A DNA stretch of 59,998 nt from Hyphomicrobiales bacterium (GCA_900465675.1 UBJR01000032.1:1-59998), one strand, 5' to 3'. Shown: positions 51,695-59,697, counted from the stretch's first letter. Translations and numbers: made by a program. Notes: generated from the sequence alone by a model not told the origin.

Positions 51695-52155
51695 GGAAAG
51701 CGCGCTGGGGCCCCCAATACCGTCACGGAGTTCAAGTATTTTCGGTCTCGTGTCTCCGGACATGGTCGGCAAACGAGCGGTTCGACGAATATCTTCCTGA
51801 CGCGAGGTGGACCAGATAAAACGGTCGAGATGCTCCCGCCTGAAAAGCAACAGCGCTCCATCTCGTCATTGCAAAGGTTGCCCAGGTCATTCCCGATGCG
51901 AAGGCGCCAGTCATGGTATCTGGCGCGCTGCATTGGCTAAAATTAATTATGAAGCCGAAGACGACGTCTATCATCTGCTGGGGCCATGCCGTCGGCGAAG
52001 AAGCCAGGTAAATGGACGAAATCGCCAGCGGTGGTTCGAGACTTAGAGTCGGCGACAGTGACGCTGAAACAAACCTACAGCAGGCCTGCATCACTAGAAT
52101 TAGAGTGGTGCTAAAGGTCAGTTGGCAGGTGGTTCAACCTGCGTGACAGCGACAA
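51695..52155. other. no gene recognised, possible debris
   Basis: Plus-strand frames read plausible fragments such as LVIAKVAQVIPDAKAPVMVSGA but stop or shift soon. Nothing assigned. Confidence 0.3.
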
Positions 52156-52386
52156 TCAGGTTTCAGGCGGCCGGCGAAGCTTTGATTTGGTGGTTGCCTG
52201 CATTAGATCGCGCGCAAACAAGTGATATCGAAGAGACTGCCGCCATTTTAAGAGGTCGGCACGAGCGATCGCGGTAGTTTCGCCGCGAATTAAACCCTCG
52301 GCGATTTCGGCCTCAGAAGCGGCTATATTGCGCTTGTCCTCGGTTATGTTTTGTCCTGCTACTTCGAACGCAGATCGGTTGGGCAT
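52156..52386 (-). CDS. hypothetical helical protein
   Basis: A 76-residue helical protein (MPNRSAFEVAGQNITEDKRNIAASEAEIAEGLIRGETTAIARADLLKWRQSLRYHL). AAGGAGCGGAAA before the ATG at 52386 decides the start. No family recognised. Confidence 0.55.
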   Translation of the reverse strand: MPNRSAFEVAGQNITEDKRNIAASEAEIAEGLIRGETTAIARADLLKWRQSLRYHLFARDLMQATTKSKLRRPPET

Positions 52387-52482
52387 TTTCCGCTCCTTCG
52401 TGGGTTTTGGGAAAATCCAGAGTGCAGTATTAAGCACTGGCGCATTTGTAGACTGAGTTCAAAAGGTTGGTCATCGATGGAC

Positions 52483-52656
52483 TCAGTGAGTCAGGATTTG
52501 TAACAGCGCTTCGACTTTCAACGGTCGGGAAGCTCTCGCTTCTGATCTCCCATCCGGCTCACTTGTCACTATCGGTATCCCTCCATCCTCTTTTCCGATA
52601 GGATTCTCACCCGCCTGTTTCGCTTTACCAGCAAGCCCATGATGGCTTTCTGTCAT
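52483..52656 (-). CDS. hypothetical small protein
   Basis: A 57-residue hydrophilic protein (MTESHHGLAGKAKQAGENPIGKEDGGIPIVTSEPDG...) preceded by GGAGGG nine bases before the ATG. It lies 44 bases after the gene at 52701-52931 and is probably in the same transcript. No family. Confidence 0.5.
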   Translation of the reverse strand: MTESHHGLAGKAKQAGENPIGKEDGGIPIVTSEPDGRSEARASRPLKVEALLQILTH

Positions 52657-52700
52657 CGCCGGCACCCTCCTGACGACTGGGACCCGGCACTGTTGGGAGA

Positions 52701-52931
52701 TTACCCCTCCCCATCTTCGACCATTCCCTCGGCTGGCGTGCCGATCGCGGAGGAAGCAGCGGTTTTGACAGGTGTCTTGATCTTTTCCGTGTCCCGGTCG
52801 CGCTTGTCTGGCATGGCTATGCGCAGACCCTTTCCAGCCTCCTTCCCAAGCTTCTCGCGGCGCCGGTCGGCATCCGCGCTGTCAAAAGCTCGGGCGTCAT
52901 CAGTCTCCGGCGGTATTATTGTCTTCGTCAT
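52701..52931 (-). CDS. hypothetical hydrophilic protein
   Basis: A 76-residue charged protein (MTKTIIPPETDDARAFDSADADRRREKLGKEAGKGLRIAMPDKRDRD...). AAAGGTATATCC precedes the ATG. No EcfG element is visible upstream. Composition and size match the other small stress proteins of the window. Confidence 0.55.
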   Translation of the reverse strand: MTKTIIPPETDDARAFDSADADRRREKLGKEAGKGLRIAMPDKRDRDTEKIKTPVKTAASSAIGTPAEGMVEDGEG

Positions 52932-53346
52932 AGGATATACCTTTCGTGCTTATTGCGGCCTCTGACAGAGCGACCTGACGTCCGCATACAGTGCGGGATA
53001 ACGCGTTTACGCGCCATCTTCCTTAGTCTGCTGTGCGCGTGCGCGTAGATTCTTCTGAACGCTTCCGATGCGCTTGTCCTGCAAATCGGCAGACCTTCAG
53101 AGGCACCCAAACCTTCCGCCTGTCGTTAAGTTCCCGGAGAGAAATTGGTCATTCAACCGGGTATCCGGATTTTCCGTCGCAAGCGCTACCGATGAGTTCT
53201 CGGGCTGTGCGAACCAGGGCATCAACTGAGATTTCGAACTTGGCTCAAACGTCGTCGCGGTGATCAGAGCAAGCCTTCGTCATACCGAAAACGGATTTGC
53301 TTCCGGCCAGGAAGCACCACCCTTCATCTAACTGGAAGCCGTTCAC
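52932..53346. other. no gene recognised
   Basis: About 415 bases between divergent small genes; short frames only. Confidence 0.3.
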
Positions 53347-53371
53347 GGAACATTCGCCCGGCCGGAATGTT
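53347..53371 (+). promoter_or_regulatory. EcfG/RpoE2-type promoter, in an inverted repeat
   Basis: GGAAC at 53347-53351, 17 bases, GTTCT at 53369, 22 bases before the ATG at 53394. Arms GAACATTC and GAATGTTC make it a near-palindrome. Confidence 0.75.
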
Positions 53372-53393
53372 CTTGACAGAAAGGAATTGTGCA

Positions 53394-53636
53394 ATGCAGC
53401 AAGTCTTATCTTGGGCGCGGCCCGTCCAACTTGGCCTCGGTGACGGGGCAGCGCGATTGATATACGGCCCGGCAGATGCCTTACGGTCGCTACGGGAGTG
53501 GCCTGCAGGGGGCGGCTGGTTTTTCGAACGCGCCATAAACCGGTGTCACGCCGCGCTTGAGACGGAGGGGGATCTGGAGCTCTCCCGGCAGGCCTTCGTT
53601 GCAGCCTCACTGGAAGCCTCGATCCCATTTGTCTGA
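53394..53636 (+). CDS. DUF982 domain protein, second copy
   Basis: An 80-residue DUF982 protein: VQLGLGDGAARLIYGPADALRSLREWPAGGGWFFERAINRCHAALETEGDLELSRQAFVAASLEASI has the family's G-x-R-x-I, WP-G and A-x-x-x-C-x-x-AL pattern. AAAGGAATTGTGCA before the ATG at 53394. Unlike the first copy (1400-1699) it has its own EcfG-type promoter, so the two family members may answer different stresses. Confidence 0.8.
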   Translation: MQQVLSWARPVQLGLGDGAARLIYGPADALRSLREWPAGGGWFFERAINRCHAALETEGDLELSRQAFVAASLEASIPFV

Positions 53637-53950
53637 CCAGTTTTCACACTGCAGCACGATTAAGAGCATTGCAGTGCTTGGCAAAGGTCGATCTTTCATT
53701 TTCTGGCCAAACAGCGTCGACCATTTTGCATGATGCACACTGGCGTATAACTCTGGACCTTGAAGAAGGAAAAGCTGAACGAAATCTGAAGGAACTGCTA
53801 AGAAGAGGAACGTCGGTCTATCGCCCGACTAGGCGTGGGTCTTGCGCGCGAAAGCTCAACCAGAAGACGAATAGCACGGTCCTCGAAAACTAACCGTTGA
53901 CGAACCCGCTCCCCTGTCGTATAAGATAGCTTATCGATCTTTTGCTTGCC
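53637..53950. other. no gene recognised
   Basis: A 74-codon plus frame at 53669-53893 has no ribosome site and no family. The cspA duplication begins at 53951. Confidence 0.3.
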
Positions 53951-54287
53951 GAGCTTTGTCTACCGCGCGATTGGCACCGCGTTTTAAGCGAACTTCCCTT
54001 TCAAAAATAGTCGGTTTTCGTCTGCGTGGCATAAGCTTCGCGGTTCCTCACTCTATGCTTTGAAAGGGTTCATCATGACCACTGGCACAGTAAAATGGTT
54101 CAATTCAACCAAGGGCTTCGGCTTCATCCAGCCTGACAATGGCGGCGCTGACGCTTTTGTCCACATCTCTGCCGTCGAACGCGCAGGAATGCGTGAGCTG
54201 GTCGAAGGCCAGAAGATCGGCTTTGAACTCGAGCGCGACAACAAGTCGGGCAAGATGTCGGCCTGCAATCTGCAGAACGCTTAATAG
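53951..54287 (+). repeat. cspA duplication, copy 2
   Basis: Same segment as 40378-40714, including the long leader. Downstream flanks differ at once (a terminator here, a fic relic there). Confidence 0.85.
54075..54284 (+). CDS. cspA: cold-shock protein CspA family, copy 2
   Basis: A 69-residue OB-fold protein with RNP1 KGFGFI and RNP2 DAFVHIS, nearly identical to copy 1 (40502-40711); here the DNG is followed by Gly and FELERD has Glu. The same leader and ribosome site precede the ATG, and a rho-independent terminator (54347-54373) follows, so this is the more complete unit. Confidence 0.92.
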   Translation: MTTGTVKWFNSTKGFGFIQPDNGGADAFVHISAVERAGMRELVEGQKIGFELERDNKSGKMSACNLQNA

Positions 54288-54346
54288 ATATCTGCTTCCC
54301 TTTGACCACGGATGTACTGGCATCGCCGGAGGCAACTATCAGTTTG

Positions 54347-54373
54347 AGGCCAGGCAATTCGCCTGGCCTTTTT
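54347..54373 (+). terminator. rho-independent terminator after cspA copy 2
   Basis: AGGCCAGGC / GCCTGGCCT stem with five-base loop followed by a T-run. Confidence 0.85.
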
Positions 54374-54408
54374 CGTTTTGGCGTCATAGCTGACATCGAG
54401 GACATTCA

Positions 54409-54633
54409 ATGACAGAGACATATAGTAAATCTCGCCAGCAGGCCGAGACCGCCTTCGGCCATCTTCAGACGGAGTTCTTCGCCAAGAACAATGCGGCGGA
54501 AGAGCTTGAATCCGTGGCCCAGGCGCGCGATGCCAAGACGTTCAGGCTGCGCGAAGCGCGCCTCGCCAAGGAGCAAGCCGACCGGATATCTGCAACATCT
54601 GCGCTGCTTGCCAAACGAGCCAAGGCCGGCTGA
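54409..54633 (+). CDS. hypothetical charged helical protein
   Basis: A 74-residue helix-rich protein (MTETYSKSRQQAETAFGHLQTEFFAKNNAAEELESVAQARDAKTFRLREARLAKEQADR), likely one long helix. A loose GACATCGAGGACATTCA precedes the ATG. It stands between cspA and the DUF6481 gene. No named family. Confidence 0.6.
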   Translation: MTETYSKSRQQAETAFGHLQTEFFAKNNAAEELESVAQARDAKTFRLREARLAKEQADRISATSALLAKRAKAG

Positions 54634-54664
54634 TCATCCCAACGACAACTATCAGGATAAAAAT

Positions 54665-55045
54665 TTGAGACACGCCAGAAACAACGAACTTACCGACCGA
54701 CGCTCCGCTGCTGCGGACGCCAAGACAGCTCTTCTCACGAGCTACCGAGCTGCAAAGACGGCGGCTGAGCCGTCACAGGCCGCCAGACAGGCCGAGCGCA
54801 TCTCTCTTGTTGAAGCGCGCGAGGCGCGCCGTGCGGAACGGGATCGGCTAAAGCATGAGGAGCTTACCCGGGTCGAGACCCTTGCGGCTCAAGAACAGGC
54901 GGCGATCGAGGCAGCAGCTGCGGCAGAGATCGAGGCGCGACAGGCGGCAGAGAATGCCCGGATATCACGGGTTGTTCAAGATGAGGCCGCTCGCAAAGCC
55001 GAGCGCGACAGACGTTATGCCGCCCGCAAGGCCCGGCATGCTTAG
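54665..55045 (+). CDS. DUF6481 protein
   Basis: A 126-residue Ala/Arg/Glu-rich protein: NNELTDRRSAAADAKTALLTSYRA, then VEAREARRAERDRLKHEE and a long charged helix ending RRYAARKARHA, matching DUF6481. It should form an extended coiled coil. TTG at 54665 is the likely start (AGGAT eight bases upstream); no ATG is in the right place. Function unknown. Confidence 0.65.
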   Translation: MRHARNNELTDRRSAAADAKTALLTSYRAAKTAAEPSQAARQAERISLVEAREARRAERDRLKHEELTRVETLAAQEQAAIEAAAAAEIEARQAAENARISRVVQDEAARKAERDRRYAARKARHA

Positions 55046-55107
55046 TATCCAGGGACCCACCTTTTATTGGATGGTCCGTGGATGATTGCATCTGGGCCTG
55101 GCCGGAG

Positions 55108-55260
55108 CTACTTTTTCAGTTCTGCCGTCAACCCTGCTTCGATCCCACAGGCCTGAATGAACATCGTCCAGTCGATACGGCCATTCAGAAGCGGGGGCGA
55201 TTTCCGGTAGGTGATCAATCTGGCCAGAGATGGCCGTATATTCACCAACACTCGCCTTGA
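55108..55260 (-). other. possible gene end (recombinase-like), weak
   Basis: A minus-strand frame reads RKSPPLLNGRIDWTMFIQACGIEAGLTAELKK and stops at 55108. The wording resembles the end of a recombinase or similar protein, but no upstream part could be found. Flanking bases to 55470 hold nothing else. Confidence 0.25.
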
Positions 55261-55477
55261 TGTGATTGGGGCGATGCGAAGCTCGCAGAATTCCGAACTT
55301 TTTCACTGACGTGATGACGGGTCGTGTTTTGTCATGCTCATTCCGTTTCTGTCGACACCAAGCGGAAATAGGGGCGCCCGTTGACAAAATATGTTTAGGG
55401 CAAGTGGTTACCTGTCGATCGCTGGCTCTTGAATGGGGCGCTGCAGATTTTTGTGCTGAGGCATAGATAGGCTTGCA

Positions 55478-55534
55478 ATAACTCACCCCTATGGCAATAA
55501 TTATGAGTTATAGAGAAGGCGGCTATAACTCATG
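55478..55534 (+). promoter_or_regulatory. three ATAACTCA/TGAGTTAT repeats before fic
   Basis: ATAACTCA at 55478-55485, its inverse TGAGTTAT at 55504-55511 and ATAACTCA again at 55525-55532, the last touching the fic start codon. The second and third make an inverted repeat (TATGAGTTATAG / CTATAACTCATG). Possible operator for the winged-helix end of Fic. Confidence 0.6.
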
Positions 55535-56638
55535 AAATGGAACTGGCAGAACCCCGATTGGCCAAACTTCAGGTACGATACCGCAAGCCTGGTACCATTG
55601 GAGCAGAAATTCTTGCAATCCGCCGGCGAGGTTATCGGTGCTGTTCGACATTTCAACGATGACGACAGCAACCAACTTCGCATTGAGTTGCTGAGCGACG
55701 AAGCGGTCAAGACCTCAGAGATTGAGGGGGAATTTCTGGACCGCGCGAGTGTTCAGTCATCGCTCCGTCGGCAGTTCGGGCTAGACACTGATGGCAGACA
55801 GATCCGCCCACAAGAGCGGGGGATCGCCGAGATGATGGCGGATGTCTATCGAAGTTGGCGTAGGCCGCTGCGTCGTGAGGGACTGTTCCAGTGGCATTCA
55901 ATGCTGATGGCCGGAAATCGATATATTGAAACGGTTGGCGCTTATCGCAAGCATGAAGACGCTATGCAGATCGTGTCAGGTCCATTCGAGAAGCCCACAA
56001 TCCACTTCGAGGCTCCCCCGTCCCGCCAGGTTACCACTGAGATGGAGACCTTCATCGCATGGTTCAATCAATCCGGGCCAGATGGCCACATGTCGCTTCA
56101 AGCTTTGACGCGCGCAGCAGTAGGCCATCTTTACTTTGAAAGCATACATCCATTCGAGGATGGCAACGGCCGAATTGGGCGCGCGCTCGCCGAGAAATCC
56201 CTGGCGCAAAACATAGGGCAGCCAAGCCTCATTTCACTCGCCTTCACAATCGAGAAGAGCCGGAAGGCCTACTACTCAGAGCTTGAGCGGCACCAACGCA
56301 AACTTGATATCACAGACTGGATCATTTTCTTCTCGAAAACGATCCTGGATGCTCAACGGGCGACGCTTGAGCGCATCGATTTCTTCATTCAGAAAGCACA
56401 GTTCTATGATCGTTTCCGGGGCCGGCTCAACGAGCGCCAGGAAAAGGTAGTCGCGCGCATCTTCAAGGAAGGCACGGCAGGCTTCAAGGGGGGGCTAAGT
56501 GCCGAAAACTACATCTCGATCACAGCTACATCCCGCGCTACAGCAACACGCGATCTTCAGCAGCTCGTGGAGATCGGTGCGCTGACGCGTACCGGCGAAC
56601 GTCGGCATACCCGGTACTCGCTGTCTTTGCGGAAATAA
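55532..56638 (+). CDS. Fic-domain protein (AMP-transferase type)
   Basis: A 368-residue Fic protein. The catalytic motif is HPFEDGNGRIGRAL near residue 207, intact, so AMP or another nucleotide group may be moved to target proteins. The N-terminal TSEIEGE fits the inhibitory (S/T)xxxE(G/N) helix, so this is a class II, self-inhibited form. The C-terminus is a winged helix (SRATATRDLQQLVEIGALTRTGERRHTRYSL). Direct repeats just upstream may be bound by that domain. ATG lies within the last repeat; the site is weak. Confidence 0.85.
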   Translation: MKWNWQNPDWPNFRYDTASLVPLEQKFLQSAGEVIGAVRHFNDDDSNQLRIELLSDEAVKTSEIEGEFLDRASVQSSLRRQFGLDTDGRQIRPQERGIAEMMADVYRSWRRPLRREGLFQWHSMLMAGNRYIETVGAYRKHEDAMQIVSGPFEKPTIHFEAPPSRQVTTEMETFIAWFNQSGPDGHMSLQALTRAAVGHLYFESIHPFEDGNGRIGRALAEKSLAQNIGQPSLISLAFTIEKSRKAYYSELERHQRKLDITDWIIFFSKTILDAQRATLERIDFFIQKAQFYDRFRGRLNERQEKVVARIFKEGTAGFKGGLSAENYISITATSRATATRDLQQLVEIGALTRTGERRHTRYSLSLRK

Positions 56639-56762
56639 ATTGCAGCTAGTCTAATGAACTCCAACAACGTTATTATCTTGGTGAACGATTATTCGATTCC
56701 GCTCGAAGGTCGCGAGGATACGGCCTCCTGCCCAGATACCATCCATTCCTGCCCGCCACAGC

Positions 56763-57014
56763 TCATGGTGCGATTTTATCGGAATCACCGACATTGAAAG
56801 CGAAGAACGGGTTGAGGGCAAATGCCGTCGCGGCCAGCGTCGTCGCGAGGCCGATTTTCAACGGCGTGAGCCACAGTGTGTCGGCGGCCAAAAACTCCGG
56901 CCAAGCAAGGCCCTCCAGTCCTCTAGGAGCGGGAAGTGCAGGCTGGGTGTCATCAGCGCCAGAGCTGATAACTCCGACAGGGATTGGATTTCCGAGAGTA
57001 GTTTCCTGTGCCAT
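56763..57014 (-). CDS. hypothetical protein with one membrane helix
   Basis: An 83-residue protein starting MAQETTLGNPIPVG, with a C-terminal helix (IGLATTLAATAFALNPFFAFN). GGAGAATAAG before the ATG at 57014 decides the start. 56639-56762 is noncoding. No family recognised. Confidence 0.5.
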   Translation of the reverse strand: MAQETTLGNPIPVGVISSGADDTQPALPAPRGLEGLAWPEFLAADTLWLTPLKIGLATTLAATAFALNPFFAFNVGDSDKIAP

Positions 57015-57147
57015 CTTATTCTCCATGGTTCGAGACTGCCTATCGGCAATCCCCATCGACGGTTCCCAGTTTGGTCCAATATGGCTGCCTTTTCATGACA
57101 TTGAGTACGAAGGTGTCGTTGCCCTCAAGAGCAGCGGCCGTAGACCG

Positions 57148-57390
57148 TCAGTCGAAACCGTCCGTCTTTCCGGAGCGATACACGACAACCGGGTCGCCTT
57201 CTTCGCCGACGACCGGATTTCCGTCACGACGAACGACAAGGACGCCAGCGTGGCTGGACGCCATCTGTTTCGCCTCCTCGATCCCTTCAGTGTCGGAGGC
57301 GTCAACAACAGTCTCCCAAGCCTGTACGGCCTGGCCGCGGTCATCGAGGTCGAATGCGAATACGCTGATGGAAGAAAAAGTGCCGGGCAT
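57148..57390 (-). CDS. hypothetical protein, paralogue of 4681-4923
   Basis: An 80-residue protein (MPGTFSSISVFAFDLDDRGQAVQAWETVVDASDTEG, AGVLVVRRDGNPVVGEEGDPVVV), nearly co-linear with the gene at 4681-4923. AAGGGGAAGTTTT before the ATG fixes the start. It lies 68 bases after the gene ending at 57459, so probably in its transcript. No function known. Confidence 0.7.
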   Translation of the reverse strand: MPGTFSSISVFAFDLDDRGQAVQAWETVVDASDTEGIEEAKQMASSHAGVLVVRRDGNPVVGEEGDPVVVYRSGKTDGFD

Positions 57391-57458
57391 AAAACTTCCC
57401 CTTGGGTGTCCCATAAGGGTGTGGGGCGGATAGCGCCAATCGAGTTGGCGCCATAAGT

Positions 57459-57650
57459 TCATGCCAACGCGTGTTTGATGCGCTCAACATGAGATGATGG
57501 AGCTGTGCCCAGCTCATCCTCGGCGACTGAAATCTCGGATACGGTCAGTCCAGTGGCGATCGCGAGGTCCTCCAAGCTGTAGTTTTTGGCTATACGAGAC
57601 GCCTTCAGGCTGGCAGCTGTCGACTGCGGTATGTGCGAAATTTGATCCAT
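57459..57650 (-). CDS. small helix-turn-helix-like protein
   Basis: A 63-residue protein whose ASLKASRIAKNYSLEDLAIATGLTVSEISVAEDELG reads like an Xre-type HTH, truncated after the recognition helix. AGAAGGAGCATTAAA precedes the ATG. It is behind an EcfG-type promoter, so it may regulate or modify stress genes. DNA binding is inference. Confidence 0.6.
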   Translation of the reverse strand: MDQISHIPQSTAASLKASRIAKNYSLEDLAIATGLTVSEISVAEDELGTAPSSHVERIKHALA

Positions 57651-57675
57651 TTTAATGCTCCTTCTCGCCGCATTT

Positions 57676-57700
57676 AACGGCGAAGCAGAATTCTGGTTCC
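57676..57700 (-). promoter_or_regulatory. EcfG/RpoE2-type promoter of HTH-like gene
   Basis: Minus strand GGAAC, 17 bases, GTTAA, 25 bases before the start at 57650. Confidence 0.7.
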
Positions 57701-57706
57701 GCCGAA

Positions 57707-57880
57707 CTATTTCGAGGTCGGATTTTGGTTCGCGGCGAGCCTCATCCGTCTTAGACGCTCGCTCTTTTCGTGGCGAAGTCGGCGCTCTTCGTCGGCGAAG
57801 TCCGTAGCAATCTTGTTGGTATGTTCGAAAGCTGCCGCCCGTTGTTCCACAGTCAGTGTCTTTCTGATCCTGCTCACCAT
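57707..57880 (-). CDS. hypothetical charged helical protein
   Basis: A 57-residue protein (MVSRIRKTLTVEQRAAAFEHTNKIATDFADEERRLRHEKSERLRRMRLAANQ), nearly all helix. AAAGGAAAAATTATC precedes the ATG. The frame stays open for 112 codons upstream without a ribosome site. No family. Confidence 0.55.
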   Translation of the reverse strand: MVSRIRKTLTVEQRAAAFEHTNKIATDFADEERRLRHEKSERLRRMRLAANQNPTSK

Positions 57881-58159
57881 GATAATTTTTCCTTTGGGGA
57901 TTTCGTCCATATGGGAAGGTGTGGCCGCTCCTTCAAACGCATCAACACGCTTTGTCCAGTAACGGACGCGTGACGTCACGGTCTTGAGAAGGGAGCGCCA
58001 AGACCCCATTTTAGATCGGCCACCCCACGTCACACGAGCCTCCGAAGCAGCGTCCGCCGGCGCATGCGTGAGGCTTGCGCGCGGGGTGAGAGGGTCGCTC
58101 CCTTTCCTGAAGGTCGAGCGCCCTCGGACCCTTTGGTTTCGGAGAAGGCCAATAGCCGA

Positions 58160-58193
58160 AAAAAAGGCCCTCTCACGGGGGGTGAAGAGGGCC
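58160..58193 (-). terminator. rho-independent terminator on the minus strand
   Basis: GGCCCTC / GAGGGCC stem followed, on the minus strand, by a run of seven T. It may end the nadE transcript. 57881-58159 and 58194-58486 contain no supported gene. Confidence 0.65.
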
Positions 58194-58486
58194 GTAAATA
58201 TCAGGAGATCGGTCAATGGAGGTCGCCATCGGCCGACTGACAGCGGACACTGTCGTCGCCTAACGTAACGGAACGAGAGTGCTCCGGTATCCCTAGATTT
58301 CGCCAGGGGCGTGGAGCCGCTATCTATCTGGGCTCCATGAGTGGGCGCGATTGCCAGACAGTGCTCAGACGGCGGCGATCGCGAATGATCCTGTCACAGC
58401 CAAAATCGTTTGGGGACACGCAATGGCCGCCGAAAAGTTATCCGGAATAGTGATCGGCCCCCTTGGACTAAGCCATCGTCTAGCGT

Positions 58487-59371
58487 TTACTCCGATGGTG
58501 CAGCGGGCAGGGCGCGTTTGTGTTCCGACGCACGATACATCGTCACGATGCGGTCCAGCGAGCTTTGTTTGATTTCCTTGCCTTCCAGAAAATCGTCGAT
58601 CTCGTCGTAGGTTACACCGTAGGCATCTTCGTCGGGCCTCAACGGAGCATCGCTCTCTAGGTCGGCCGTGGGGGTTTTGAACACGAGTTGCTCGGGTGCG
58701 CCGAGATGTTGGGCGAGGGCACGAACACGACGCTTGTTGAGGCCCGACAAGGGTAGGATGTCGGCCGCTCCGTCTCCGAACTTCGTGTAGAAGCCCATCA
58801 ATGCTTCCGCTGCATGGTCGGTGCCGATTACGAGGCCGCGCGTGGCACCCGCTAGAGCGTACTGGGCGATCATGCGCTGGCGAGCTTTAACGTTCCCCAA
58901 ATGGAAGTGGAAGCGGTCAACCTCCAGAAGGTCACCTGCGTCTTTTGATATGGCCGCCATCATAGCGTCGGCGGCCGGCTTGACATCAATGGTGACGATC
59001 CTGTCGGGTTTGATGGTATCCAACGACAGTTGCGCGTCGACCTCGTCTGCCTGGTCGCCGTAAGGCAGCCTCACAGCGGCGAACCGCGCATCGTAGCCAG
59101 AAGCTCGGAGATTCGTGACTGCGCGCTGTGCCAACAACCCGGCGGTGAGGGAGTCGACGCCTCCACTGATACCCAGGACATAGACGCGGCATGCCGATGC
59201 CCGCATGTAGTTCTCCAGGAAAGATATGCGTTTTGCCGCTTCCGCATCCAGGCTGAATACTCTGGAGACGCCCAGTCGTCCGATTATCGCTTTTGCACAG
59301 GAGCATGTCTGTCTTCCATCCCAAAATAGAAACTTCTCAAGTGGACGTGTCTCACATGTGGCGAAGCTCAC
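58487..59371 (-). CDS. nadE: NH3-dependent NAD synthetase
   Basis: A 294-residue synthetase: the P-loop-like LGISGGVDSLTAGL (ATP), YGDQADEVDAQL, LVIGTDHAAEALMGFYTKFGDGAADILPL, TADLESDAPLRPDE and YDEIDDFLEGK are the NadE marks. No glutaminase domain, so ammonia is the nitrogen donor. It makes NAD+ from nicotinic acid adenine dinucleotide. GTG at 59371 overlaps the previous stop (GTGA), so the start is coupled; the first 45 residues are less typical. Confidence 0.92.
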   Translation of the reverse strand: MSFATCETRPLEKFLFWDGRQTCSCAKAIIGRLGVSRVFSLDAEAAKRISFLENYMRASACRVYVLGISGGVDSLTAGLLAQRAVTNLRASGYDARFAAVRLPYGDQADEVDAQLSLDTIKPDRIVTIDVKPAADAMMAAISKDAGDLLEVDRFHFHLGNVKARQRMIAQYALAGATRGLVIGTDHAAEALMGFYTKFGDGAADILPLSGLNKRRVRALAQHLGAPEQLVFKTPTADLESDAPLRPDEDAYGVTYDEIDDFLEGKEIKQSSLDRIVTMYRASEHKRALPAAPSE

Positions 59372-59697
59372 GAAATGATGGAGCCTGAAGGGCGAACACG
59401 TGCCAACTGATCTCCCGTCTCGGCATCGTAAATCGAAAGATCGACGACAAAGTCTCCTGACTTGGCAAGCTGATCAAGAAGGGTCGCCGCTAGTCGAAGT
59501 GCACAGATCGGATTGACCGCGATGTCCATGGTCTCTGTACTGGACAAGGCAAGCCGGGCCAAATGGCAACCGTCATGAAGGGGGGCGAACATCTGAAAGC
59601 TTTCCACCTCAAGATAGGCATCTGCCTCGCCTTCGGTCGTCGGACGGCGGCTCGTGAAGAGCTCTGCGAAAGAAAGCTTCTGATCGTTGGAGAGCAT
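59368..59697 (-). CDS. hypothetical protein coupled to nadE
   Basis: A 109-residue soluble protein (LSFAELFTSRRPTTEGEADAYLEVESFQMFAPLHDGCHLARLALSSTETMDIAVNPICALRLAATLLDQLA). The stop overlaps the nadE GTG. GAGGGACTGAACCT before the ATG is a weak but acceptable site. No family recognised. Confidence 0.6.
   Translation of the reverse strand: MLSNDQKLSFAELFTSRRPTTEGEADAYLEVESFQMFAPLHDGCHLARLALSSTETMDIAVNPICALRLAATLLDQLAKSGDFVVDLSIYDAETGDQLARVRPSGSIIS

Noticed and set aside
2958..56957. Other single GGAAC occurrences (for example 2692, 16820, 57070, 58270)
   Set aside because: No GTT at 16-18 bases or no gene start behind it.
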